64,000 nucleotides of DNA from Candidatus Sulfotelmatobacter sp. GTDB taxonomy: Bacteria; Acidobacteriota; Terriglobia; Terriglobales; Acidobacteriaceae. This document shows, in pieces, positions 26,275-34,808 of the stretch. The notes under the pieces are model-generated. The model was not told where the DNA came from and made no database searches. It worked only from the letters and a program-made list of their open reading frames with translations. The DNA lies in the NCBI GenBank assembly GCA_030041475.1, contig JASHNU010000004.1, forward strand, positions 62,001 through 126,000, written 5' to 3'. A program made the position numbers and the translations under genes. Positions within the stretch are counted from its first letter, which is position 1. Each line of letters begins with the position of its first letter.

Positions 26275-26937
26275 ATGAAGTCGCACACATTGCAAATCGT
26301 CATGTTCTGCCTGGTCGCGCTGGCAACTCTGTTCGTCTCGAGTAACGCCCACGCCGACGTGTGGAACAAAGCCACCAAACTAACCTTCACCGAGCCCGTG
26401 GAACTTGCGGGCACGGTCTTGCAGCCCGGTACGTACTGGTTCCAGCTGTTTGACAGCCCGTCGGATCGACACATCGTCCAAATCTGGAATGCAGATCGCA
26501 CGCGTTTGATCACCACGGTTTTTGCCATCAATAATTACCGGCTGCAGCCAGCTGGAGAAACGGTGATCAAGTTTGCCGAACGACCAACGGGCACCCCGGA
26601 AGCGATTAAGGCGTGGTTCTATCCCGGAGATAGTTTCGGACAGGAGTTTGTCTACCCCAAGCGCCGGACAGAAAACGCGCAGAACATGGATCAACCAGTC
26701 CTTTCTGTGCGTGATGACCAGGCGGCGGCTCAAGCTGCGACGCTGGAACAGACGCCCGTGACGGCTGTGGAGCCGAGCGGTGCGGAAGTTGAAATTGCGG
26801 AAGTGACCAACGCCGTTGCCGCTCCCGCAACGCTGCCGACTACGGCCAGCCCTCTTCCTCTGCTGGGCTTGCTCGGTCTGCTCGCTGTTGGCGCCGGGTT
26901 GGCGCTGCGCCGCACGTTGGCCAGCGATGCAGCCTGA
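26275..26937 (+). CDS. Secreted protein with LPTTA-type sortase sorting signal
   Basis: A 220-residue protein. The ATG at 26275 has GGAG six bases upstream. A signal peptide ends near NAHAD (residue 28). A beta-rich domain at about 28-130 (KLTFTEPVELAGTVLQPGTY, RHIVQIWNADRTRL, AIKAWFYPGDSFGQEFVYPK) belongs to a type I recognise as common in Acidobacteria but without known function. A Glu/Ala-rich stalk follows. The C-terminus is a classical sorting signal: LPTTA (187-191), a hydrophobic helix PLPLLGLLGLLAVGAGLAL and a positive end RRTLASDAA. The divergent sortase operon shares its regulatory region, so this is the likely substrate. A strong hairpin lies downstream. Confidence 0.85.
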   Translation: MKSHTLQIVMFCLVALATLFVSSNAHADVWNKATKLTFTEPVELAGTVLQPGTYWFQLFDSPSDRHIVQIWNADRTRLITTVFAINNYRLQPAGETVIKFAERPTGTPEAIKAWFYPGDSFGQEFVYPKRRTENAQNMDQPVLSVRDDQAAAQAATLEQTPVTAVEPSGAEVEIAEVTNAVAAPATLPTTASPLPLLGLLGLLAVGAGLALRRTLASDAA

Positions 26938-26952
26938 TCGTTAGCGTATCGT

Positions 26953-26984
26953 AGCGCCTGTAGCCTGCTATGGCTGCAGGCGCT
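26953..26984 (+). terminator. Hairpin terminator after the LPTTA protein gene
   Basis: AGCGCCTG-T-AGCC pairs with GGCT-G-CAGGCGCT: 8 + 4 bp with one T/G mismatch and a 6-base loop, 15 bp after the stop codon. A short TT follows but there is no long U-tract. Confidence 0.65.
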
Positions 26985-27048
26985 TCGACGCTGAAGGGCG
27001 TATCGTTGTCGCGACGCGAAACACGCTCCAAAAATGGTGAGGTGCACC

Positions 27049-27732
27049 ATGCGCTATGCCTATCTTTTCCTCGCGATTGCCTCTCTGGCTGCCAATTTGA
27101 TGGCACAGTCGAACCTCAGCCCCGCGAAAATTCAAGGGTCCGCTGTATGGCAGCTGCCGCCACAATTCGTGACCACGGCCCACGCCGCGTGTGACCAATC
27201 ATCGTCCTCCGACTATGCCGACTGCATGATTGGACAGATGGCAAAGGCCGGCGCCCCGGCCGATGCCGTACGCTTTACGCGCGAACTGTACAAGGAAAGT
27301 CATGGCGAGTTCGGCGTGATGACCGGATTTCACGATGAAGGCCCGGTCGCGTTTGCGTGGATTACCTATCCCTTGCGTGCCAATACCAACTATGGTCTGT
27401 TGCTGGTGAACGGGCAGCCGCGCATCGTCAACGTGGAGGATCTCAAGCTGCTCGACGTCAAGACAATGAAGCAAAGTCCGCAGTTCCAGGACGCCAAGCG
27501 GCAATTTCCCAAGATCGATATCTGGCCTGGAGATCGCGATGGAAGGATATGGCCTGACTCGCAGTCGGGGCCAAATGGCGGAATTCAGTTCACGGTCGCC
27601 TATCCTCTGCGTAACGGGTGCCACGCTTGCGCGAATGCCGGACAGGCCATCTTCACCTGGAATTTCGATGTGACCGGGAAGTTTCTCGGAACCTCATTTC
27701 AAGGGATGCTGGATCCGCCGCTCCAGCAGTAG
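27049..27732 (+). CDS. Secreted protein, unknown function
   Basis: A 227-residue protein. The ATG at 27049 has GAGG 7 bp upstream and directly begins a signal peptide (MRYAYLFLAIASLAANLMAQ). The mature protein includes HAACDQSSSSDYADCMIGQM near the N-terminus and NGCHACANAGQAIFTWNFD near the C-terminus. These paired Cys residues probably form disulphides in the periplasm, though CHACA could also bind a metal. The middle is beta-rich (VAFAWITYPLRANTNYGLLL). I do not recognise the family. It is the last gene before the accessory region. Confidence 0.7.
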   Translation: MRYAYLFLAIASLAANLMAQSNLSPAKIQGSAVWQLPPQFVTTAHAACDQSSSSDYADCMIGQMAKAGAPADAVRFTRELYKESHGEFGVMTGFHDEGPVAFAWITYPLRANTNYGLLLVNGQPRIVNVEDLKLLDVKTMKQSPQFQDAKRQFPKIDIWPGDRDGRIWPDSQSGPNGGIQFTVAYPLRNGCHACANAGQAIFTWNFDVTGKFLGTSFQGMLDPPLQQ

Positions 27733-27900
27733 TTGGCTGTGAACGAACAAGCCATGGCCTCAAATTCCGCTCGAGCCTGGGAGCCGACATTATTGAGCGC
27801 GTCGCGTATCTTCAATCCGCTAACTGCTGACCGGGTTCTTTCACAGCGGCAGCCGGACTAATTCAAAATGCAACCATGGTCTGGGACTGCCGGGACTAGG

Positions 27901-27932
<32 letters not shown>

Positions 27933-28454
27933 TATCTAGTTGATTCGGTTGACTCGATTCTCGCGGTTTCCGCAAGTTTATGATTCCAAACAACGAGTTT
28001 TGTGTCCAAGTTGCGTCCTGCGACCGCCGCAGCGGAATGCAAGGGGAGTTTTGTGTACCGCGATGCGGACAAACAGGAACGCCCAAAGAGTTATCAAACC
28101 TATCGAAACCCACCGCAAAAGGAACGTAGAGTGCCAAGTGATTGAAAGGATTCTGATGCGACAGGGCACCGACCGCCCGGCCACTCTCGCGACAAGGCAT
28201 CTATGACTCGATCGGCTACTGTCAACAGCTTTTTGGCGACACGCCTCACTGGCATCTTCGACGAGCGGAGAAGAGCGCCACTTCGTCTAGCTGGAAAACC
28301 GTTTGCCGCCGACCAAGGCTCTCGCATGCGTTTAATCGCTCGGCGCGAAACAAACTATTGCACCAAGCATCTATTCGATCCCGTCGCTGGGACCATGATT
28401 AATAATTCGAACTCCCTTCCGCTGAAGGGAGGCAGGGTGCCCAATCCGAAAGGC
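27933..28454 (+). other. Accessory spacer with no convincing gene
   Basis: Only short overlapping frames exist, and the minus-strand frames running into the tRNA fragment are artefacts. One short plus-strand stretch (VYRDADKQERPKELSNL, near 28050-28100) reads like protein but has no start or homologous neighbour. I see no promoter or repeat that I can support. Confidence 0.4.
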
Positions 28455-28930
28455 TCAGGAAATGAATTTCTCCCTACTGCCTTTGCGAGCTTGCCCTGCA
28501 TGCGAACCGGACAGGAGCACTCGTGGGTACTCGAGTCCGGAAATCCACATCCACCACAACCGAATCGCCAACCGACGCGCCATCGCCACTACCGCGATCG
28601 CCCGGCTCTTTCGCATCGCGAGCCGCGTGTACGTGCGGCGCCAATCTGCATCTGCCCGCGTCGCAATCAGCGCTGCTTCGGTCAGCATCCCGCGGAGGAG
28701 TGCGTTGCCTTGCTTGGTGATGTGTCCGAGGAGCTGACGTCCGCCGGAGCTATCTTCGGCGGGGATCAATCCCGGGTAGCTCGCCACCTTCTTCCCATTC
28801 GCAAAACGTTTGGGATCGCCGATGACCAAAACGTAGGCTAAGGCCAGAATCGACCCGACACCGGGATGTGTTCTGAGCAGGCGTACCTCCGGTCGCCGGT
28901 CCGCTTCCGCGACGACGGCCTGGTCCAGCG
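28455..28930 (-). pseudogene. IS110-family transposase remnant (C-terminal Transposase_20 domain)
   Basis: The frame reads back from the stop at 28455 through VIGDPKRFANGKKVASYPGL and SSGGRQLLGHITKQGNALLR to the helical end. Upstream of the first ATG (28829) it continues in frame with LLRTHPGVGSILALAYVLVI, so the true remnant starts near 28930. This is the C-terminal half of an IS110/IS116/IS902 DEDD transposase. The N-terminal RuvC-like catalytic domain is missing, so it cannot transpose. The C-terminal tail (HAGQARKGSREKFIS) is longer than usual. Confidence 0.85.
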
Positions 28931-29153
28931 GCTGCGTGCGACGTGGCCTCTGATTTCATGACGCTGGACTTAATAAGGCGTCTCGAATTGAAGCTTTCGG
29001 CTTGATATCGCCACCTATGGCAGCCATATCATTAACGCTAAGCGATCACCTTCGGTAAGTCGCCTTCGGAGTCGCAGTGTGGTTGCGGACTCTGGCCGCA
29101 TGCGTGCTGCAAATGCATCGTCCTCACAAAGTCGATAGCCGAGGGGATTGCGT

Positions 29154-29342
29154 GTGAAAAAAATAGCCTTTCTCGCCATCCTCTTTGTCGCGCTCATCGA
29201 GTTCGCCATCGAGCGCGCACGGTTCGACCTTTGGATCATGTCGCTAGCAGTAGTGACGCTGCTGTGGAACGTCCTGGGCCGGGCGCGGCGCACTCGTATC
29301 GATTCGCAAAAGCACCATCACACGGTCTCAACGAGGAAATAA
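29154..29342 (+). CDS. Small single- or double-helix membrane protein (putative)
   Basis: 62 residues from GTG at 29154, with GAGGGG 8-9 bp upstream. A hydrophobic N-terminal helix (KKIAFLAILFVALIEFAI) and a second weaker one (LWIMSLAVVTLLWNVLG) precede a basic tail. No family recognised. The short length in an accessory region makes it uncertain. Confidence 0.4.
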   Translation: MKKIAFLAILFVALIEFAIERARFDLWIMSLAVVTLLWNVLGRARRTRIDSQKHHHTVSTRK

Positions 29343-29582
29343 TTCGGAACAATCGATGAAGGGCAACAGGATTATCGAGTACGCTCCTGTATTGCGGCCG
29401 CGGACGATCTGGAGTGTCTTAACTGGTCGGCGTTGCACAGAAGACCATGCTTGCCCCCTCGACTGCCACTTCGGGCATCCGATTCGTCTGATGCACCGGA
29501 CCGCCAGCCTCAAACGGTGTCAGGTAGTTCTCTTGTCCCCAGATGGCGAGGCGAGTCGAACCTCCCAGAGCGAGACCGCGCC

Positions 29583-29804
29583 CTATGCTGCCTGATGGGG
29601 CTCGATGCTGCTGTTGGTAGACGGCGCATAACAATTTGCTCTCCCCGAGCATTCCAGCGGGTCACTGACGTTTGTCGAAGCAGTACTCTTGTGGCTGACG
29701 GCCCGCAGTGCTGCAACAATCGAACCAAGAGTACAAACGCACATCAGCAGAACCGCCACGATCAGGGTTAGACCAGTCAGCAAGCCAATTGTGTTTCCCA
29801 GCAT
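29583..29804 (-). CDS. Small membrane protein (putative)
   Basis: 73 residues. A strong ribosome binding site (GGGGGAG) lies 6 bp before the ATG at 29804. One long hydrophobic stretch (NTIGLLTGLTLIVAVLLMCVCTLGSIVAAL) could form one long or two short helices, followed by a polar Ser/Asn tail. No family recognised. Confidence 0.4.
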   Translation of the reverse strand: MLGNTIGLLTGLTLIVAVLLMCVCTLGSIVAALRAVSHKSTASTNVSDPLECSGRANCYAPSTNSSIEPHQAA

Positions 29805-30319
29805 CGGTACTCCCCCGCTGTGAGTTGGCCTTGTCTAGGACGCTACCACCCTTTGTCTTCGGACCCTTAGAGCCTGTAACAAAACCTCCCCGAAGAGTGG
29901 CTTGTGATTCGACCGAAGTCAGCCGTTTCAACTTCCCAGAATGTGACTTCTGGCCCATCTGGTTCTGCGTGGGTTGCCCGCCAGCGTCTGGAAGTGCAGC
30001 AATAGTTCGCACAGGCTGACTTTTCTTTAAAGAATCCTTAACGTTCGAAAAACCCCTTTTATCCTGCCTCTGTAAGTCGCTGATCTTGTGGACTCGAAGC
30101 GGGCTCCTGCAAGGCTTCGAAAAACAGATGTTTCTCGAACGGCGAGGAATTCGAGGCAGCGTCGGCTGTCAATAGGGGAACATGAGCGTGATCGGGATGC
30201 TCGTCCCCCGGGGCTCGCGTGCTTCGACGGTTCCTAATTTCGTAACTCGTAAAACATCTGTAGCGGCGGAGATCGATCAATGAATTAAGCATATATCTTG
30301 GTCCGCAGAGTCGAGGAAG
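29805..30319 (+). other. Intergenic region before the recombinase genes, no convincing gene
   Basis: Frames here are short or overlap the recombinase on the other strand. The only candidate, a 116-residue minus-strand frame at 29662-30012, is rich in polar residues and lacks a plausible ribosome binding site. I found no clear promoter. Confidence 0.35.
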
Positions 30320-31854
30320 TTGCGATTGGATCGAGCGCCCATGATTCCCGCCGCACAATATGTGCGAATGTCGACCGAAAAGCAGGAATACTCCATTGCT
30401 AATCAGAAAACGGCGATCGCTGAATACGCTGAGGAAAACGGGTTTACGATCATTCGGACGTATGAAGATCCGGGAGAGAGCGGCCTCACTCTCTACCATC
30501 GTCCCGGATTGCGTCAACTACTCGCCGATGTGATTTCACACACGGCGCATTACAAGAAGATCCTGGTGCTTGACGTTAGCCGGTGGGGCAGGTTTCAGGA
30601 CCCGGATGAGGCAGCGTATTACGAATTCATTTGCAAGAAGGCTGGTATTGGTGTCATCTACTGCGCCGAAAGATTCGATAACCGCAATACCGTTTCGGAT
30701 TATTTCTCGAAAATACTGAAACGAACTTCTGCCGCAGAATACAGCCGTGAACTGAGCATCAAGAGCTTCGACAGTGCTAAGCGTGTTATAGAACTCGGAT
30801 TCCGATGTGGCGGCCCGGCCCCATTCGGCTATCGCCGGATGATGGTCGCTTCAGATGGCCGGCCAAAACAGATTCTGGAAGCCTCAGAGTCTAAAGTCTT
30901 GACCAGTGACAGGGTCACGCTTGTACTTGGTCCGATGCACGAGGTGAAGTGTGTAAGATCAATCTTTCAGATGTGTATAAGGCGTAAGAGCCTCCCCGAA
31001 ATCGCGCGAGAGCTCAACAGAAAGGGCGTGCTCAAACGTGGAAAGAAGTGGAAGCGCTCGATGGTTGAGAACATACTTGAAAATCGGCAGTACACGGGTA
31101 CCTATATCTGGAATAAAACGACGAAAAGCATGGGCACACAAGCGAGACTCAATCCGCCTAGCGAGTGGCTGGTCCGTGTTGGAGCTTTTCCATCGATTGT
31201 TTCTCAAAACACTTTTGATAGGGCGAGACAGCACCGTCGAAAACAGAAACTGTGGGGAGATTCGGAGCTTCTAGACCGAGTGAAACGGCTATATGCGCGA
31301 AAGGGTTATTTATCGTACCGACTCATCGAACGAACCAAAGGATTGTCGAACACTACTCTTTTTTACAGGCTGGGGCCGTTACGCCGGATCTATTCGATGG
31401 TCGGGTACGAACCACCGATTGATAGTTTCGTAAGGTCTGATGCTCGTAGCCGTTCACAGAGCCTGAGGGCGGGGCTAATTCGGCAAATTCTGGCCCTTTC
31501 CCAAAAGAGATCCACACCTTTCGGTTACCCCGAAAGCATCGCCTGCTTCTCGACGTAGAAGGTGAGCAGGTGTCAATTCTTCTTTGCCGTAGTCTCACAA
31601 CGCAGGCGAAGACCCCCTGTTGGTCGCTCGATCCTGTACCGTGTGAGAGCGAGGATGTGACGCTGCTGTGCCGCCTCAACTTCTCTAATGATGGATTCAC
31701 CGATTTCCGGCTTCTGCCGAAGCTGGCTCGAAAAACACAAACACTGTTTACAGAGCAACACGCAATACTGAGACTAGGTGAACCGATAAACGGCTTGGAA
31801 GATCTCTGCAAAGCCGTGAAACGCATTCGTGAGCGCCAAGGTTCGTCTCATTAG
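30320..31854 (+). pseudogene. Large serine recombinase 1, frameshifted near its C-terminus
   Basis: The resolvase-type catalytic domain (about 8-165) has nucleophile Ser18 in AQYVRMSTEKQ and the conserved SRWGRFQD. The recombinase domain follows (FGYRRMM, LPEIARELNRKGV, ENRQYTGTYIWN), then a zinc-ribbon-free C-terminal region. The frame ends at 31558. The next frame (to the TAG at 31854) carries the expected continuation: FRLPRKHRLLLDVEGEQVSI and LLCRSL align with FHLPGRLRFILRLDNGLSVS and SLCRSL of recombinase 2. The break is one base near 31515. The catalytic and DNA-binding parts remain intact, so a shortened 412-residue protein could still act. The start may be TTG 30320 or ATG 30341. Confidence 0.8.
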
Positions 31855-31857
31855 CGT

Positions 31858-33516
31858 GTGCCCGAGAGTGAGTCTCCCTTGATACCAGCTGCGCAGTATC
31901 TCCGAACGTCGCGGCGTTTCGAAGATTTGTATCTCCAAAGACAGCAGAAGGTAATTGCTGACTTTGCAAGGATGCACGGCTTGACTGTCGTAAGAACCTA
32001 TGCTGACCCTGCTCGGAGCGGTCTTGTATTGAATGGGCGGCCTGAAATGCAGCGTCTGCTCCGGGACATCTTGCAAGGGGGAGTTGCGTTTCAAGCGGTG
32101 CTGACTTATGACGTTAGCCGATGGGGACGCTTTCAGGATCCGGACGAAGCTGCCCACTATGAATTCCTGTGCAAACGCTCCGGCATACCTGTGATTTACT
32201 GCAACGATTCATATGTCAATGACAAAACGATGACCAGCGCATTATTTAAGAACATGAGACGGGGCCAGGCCGGAGAGTTTAGTCGCGAGTTGGGTGAAAA
32301 AATATTTCGCGCCTCCCGCCGTGTCGCCGGACTCGGTTTTCGAACTGGGGGCTATGCTGGGTTTGGTTTCCGCAGAATGATGGTCTCCTGCAACGGTAAA
32401 CCCCTCCAATTGCTCACGCAAGGGGAATACAAATTTAGCCAACGCAACCGCGTCACACTCGTCTTAGGGCCCACTGCGGAGGTTGAAGCCGTAAAAGACA
32501 TCTTCGCGATGGCCACCTCAAATGGAGCGAATTGCGCAGCTATTGCTGATGAGCTGAATCGACGTGGCTTGCCTTATCTGAGCGGCCGTCCGTGGGATTA
32601 TTACGATGTTCGCAGGCTCATTACCAATCCGAAATACGCAGGACAATGCATTTGGGGGCGCACATCCATGCGGTTGAAAACACCCAAGAGGGACGTCGAG
32701 CCTTCAAAATGGATTGTCCGCGATGGGACTTATCCACCGATCGTCGATCAAGAGGTTTTTCGACGAGTCCAGCATTTACTCAGCCGCAGAAGGCGTACTC
32801 TGCACAGCGACACCGAACTTCTGACGAAGCTTCAAAAGTTACTCAGAAGCGAGGGCGAACTCTCGGATGAGATTATCGAGCGCTCATCAGTTGTGCCAAC
32901 GGCCAATACATATCGGAGACATTTTGGCAGCCTTCGGAGGGCATACTCTCTGATTGGGTATAAGCCCGAAAAGGGTAGATACACAAAACATACGCGTCGT
33001 CAACAGACCGAAAAACTCCGTGAACAGCTTTTTCGACGAATTGTAGAACTTAATCCGCAAGATATCAGCGTTTTCCACCTGCCTGGGCGATTACGCTTTA
33101 TTTTGCGTCTCGATAACGGCTTGAGCGTCTCCGTAAGTTTGTGTAGAAGTCTGAGACTGAAGGCGGGTCGAATGGGCTGGAGGATCTACCCAACCCCTAC
33201 CGAACGCCAATACATCACCTTGCTTTGCCGCTTAACACCTGACAATTCCAGTTTCTTAGACTTCCATCTCTTTCCTTTCATTGAAAAACGCCATCCATAT
33301 CTGTTCTACGAGGATGACTGCTGGTTTAGAAGCGGTCGGAGAGTACATGACCTGAAGGAATTGCCTGTAGCGGCTAAATTGCTGAGCAGGATGGATGATC
33401 GTACTCGCGAGATCGCGCCGGCGCGATCTCGTGCTGTACCTTCCCGAACTCCGATGTCTCAGGTTCTGGGGCTACAAGTCACCAATGATACAAGGCGTTT
33501 GCTTAAGGCTCTCTGA
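31858..33516 (+). CDS. Large serine recombinase 2
   Basis: A 552-residue protein, GTG start 3 bp after the stop of the frameshifted copy. Nucleophile Ser18 (AQYLRTSRRFED), SRWGRFQD, and recombinase domain (GFGFRRMM, IADELNRRGLPYLSGRPWDY, NPKYAGQCIWG). An additional C-terminal module of about 200 residues has a homeodomain-like helical part (TANTYRRHFGSLRRAYSLIG) and a beta segment (ITLLCRLTPDNSSFLDFHLF). The same module occurs in recombinase 1, so it is a defining part of this subfamily, perhaps for target choice. The two genes are tandem paralogues and probably moved this accessory region. No recognition sites could be identified. Confidence 0.88.
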   Translation: MPESESPLIPAAQYLRTSRRFEDLYLQRQQKVIADFARMHGLTVVRTYADPARSGLVLNGRPEMQRLLRDILQGGVAFQAVLTYDVSRWGRFQDPDEAAHYEFLCKRSGIPVIYCNDSYVNDKTMTSALFKNMRRGQAGEFSRELGEKIFRASRRVAGLGFRTGGYAGFGFRRMMVSCNGKPLQLLTQGEYKFSQRNRVTLVLGPTAEVEAVKDIFAMATSNGANCAAIADELNRRGLPYLSGRPWDYYDVRRLITNPKYAGQCIWGRTSMRLKTPKRDVEPSKWIVRDGTYPPIVDQEVFRRVQHLLSRRRRTLHSDTELLTKLQKLLRSEGELSDEIIERSSVVPTANTYRRHFGSLRRAYSLIGYKPEKGRYTKHTRRQQTEKLREQLFRRIVELNPQDISVFHLPGRLRFILRLDNGLSVSVSLCRSLRLKAGRMGWRIYPTPTERQYITLLCRLTPDNSSFLDFHLFPFIEKRHPYLFYEDDCWFRSGRRVHDLKELPVAAKLLSRMDDRTREIAPARSRAVPSRTPMSQVLGLQVTNDTRRLLKAL

Positions 33517-33854
33517 ATACGAGTCACATCGCTTCCCGTTGGTGTAGACGAACAATTGCGATAAGCCGGTTTGGGGTTCGGGGAACGGGTCGGCCAATAG
33601 AGCTCAGACGGCGGCGTCTTCATATCCAAACCCTACAAACCTCACCGAAGGTGGTCATCCACCGAGGAGAAATGACCTTCCCCCTCCTCCCAGATGTGTT
33701 GTGCATTCACATAATCTGCCGACGGCATCAAATCAACAAAATCAGGCCCCTGACGTGAGTGTGCGCCTTCTCTTCGCTCTCTGGGCAAATCAATAAGGCT
33801 GTGGGGATGTTGTGCCGAGTGACAATTATGCCTTTGATGAATCTGATGAACCCA
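33517..33854 (+). other. Intergenic region between recombinase and methyltransferase genes
   Basis: About 340 bp without a credible gene. An AT-poor stretch with GGTGGTCATCCACCGAGG near 33650 has a short GGTGG/CCACC inverted repeat. I cannot assign a role. Confidence 0.3.
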
Positions 33855-34628
33855 TTAATTTGCCCTCCGCAGCAAGAAATTGTTCCGGCCGCCGTAATGC
33901 TCGTGCGGCCAGTGGCGGATAACTTCCATTCCCGCCTCTCGGCAAAGCTGAACGAATTCTTCCGGCGTTGCGAAGAACGAAATCGCCGTACCGGGTAAAA
34001 TGGTCAGTGGTTTTCCCACAATTTGTGACCAGATCATACGGCGCAACATTCCGAACCAAGTTCTCAAGCCGTGCTTCCGATACATATGGGACAGCACCTC
34101 GCTGCGTGTCGCGAATTGCGGCGTAGGGTCTTTCTGGCCCGCGGAAGGAACCTCCCCGATGTATATTCGCGCGCCTGGTTTGGCGATGCGGCACATCTCG
34201 CGCAAGCTGGCCGGAATTTTTTCGCTTGGAACGGCCAACAATACGTTGTTGGACACAACCACTGATGCGCACGCGTCAGGAAGCGGAAGTTGATGTGAAA
34301 GAGCCTGGCGAGTGTTAAGCCCTGTACGCCGCATCAGATCCACTTCTTCGTCAGTGGCAAGTAGTCCAATGGCGCTCTTGACGCCACGTTGATGCGCGAT
34401 TCGAAGCAAAGTACCGTCGCCGCAGCCAATGTCAATTAAATCGTCGCCGGGGCCGAAGGCCACTACGTCTGCAAGGCTCTCGCAGATCACCTTCGTTAGC
34501 TCCTTCAGATGGCGGCCGCGCAGGGCAAGATCATGCAGGTCGCGCGCGTGTTTTGCAGTCTGAGGGCAGTACTCGACATAATCGTCAGAACGCACGAGCG
34601 TTCGGGTGGGCAATTTCAAGTGACTCAA
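33855..34628 (-). CDS. Class I SAM-dependent methyltransferase
   Basis: A 257-residue protein. The Rossmann methyltransferase core has motif I LIDIGCGDGTLLRIA (about residues 63-77), the acidic loop IGLLATDEEV, motif IV-like SVVVSNNVLLAVPSEK, and LREMCRIAKPGARIYIGEVP, typical of the Methyltransf_11 group. The C-terminal part contains WFGMLRRMIW and ends RNNFLLRRAN. The start is probably TTG at 34628; no strong ribosome binding site is seen, so the N-terminus is uncertain. Substrate unknown. Many such enzymes sit in cell-surface glycan or small-molecule clusters, and a glycosyltransferase remnant lies 3 kb away. Confidence 0.85.
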   Translation of the reverse strand: MSHLKLPTRTLVRSDDYVEYCPQTAKHARDLHDLALRGRHLKELTKVICESLADVVAFGPGDDLIDIGCGDGTLLRIAHQRGVKSAIGLLATDEEVDLMRRTGLNTRQALSHQLPLPDACASVVVSNNVLLAVPSEKIPASLREMCRIAKPGARIYIGEVPSAGQKDPTPQFATRSEVLSHMYRKHGLRTWFGMLRRMIWSQIVGKPLTILPGTAISFFATPEEFVQLCREAGMEVIRHWPHEHYGGRNNFLLRRAN

Positions 34629-34808
34629 TCAGGGTACGTTCTTGTGCCGTTAGGCTTGCTGAGCAGCTTACGCCGAATGTCGACCAAGTTCCACACCGAC
34701 TGTTGAGATGACAGTTGATGCCTAACCCTAGAGAATAATGCGAACGCCCGGGGTAGAATCTTGGGACTTGATTTCACTACATTCGGAGTACTAGGAGATT
34801 CCTTCCCT

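Noticed and set aside
28203-28841. 212-codon plus-strand ORF
   Set aside because: It overlaps the IS110 transposase remnant, which is clearly readable on the opposite strand.
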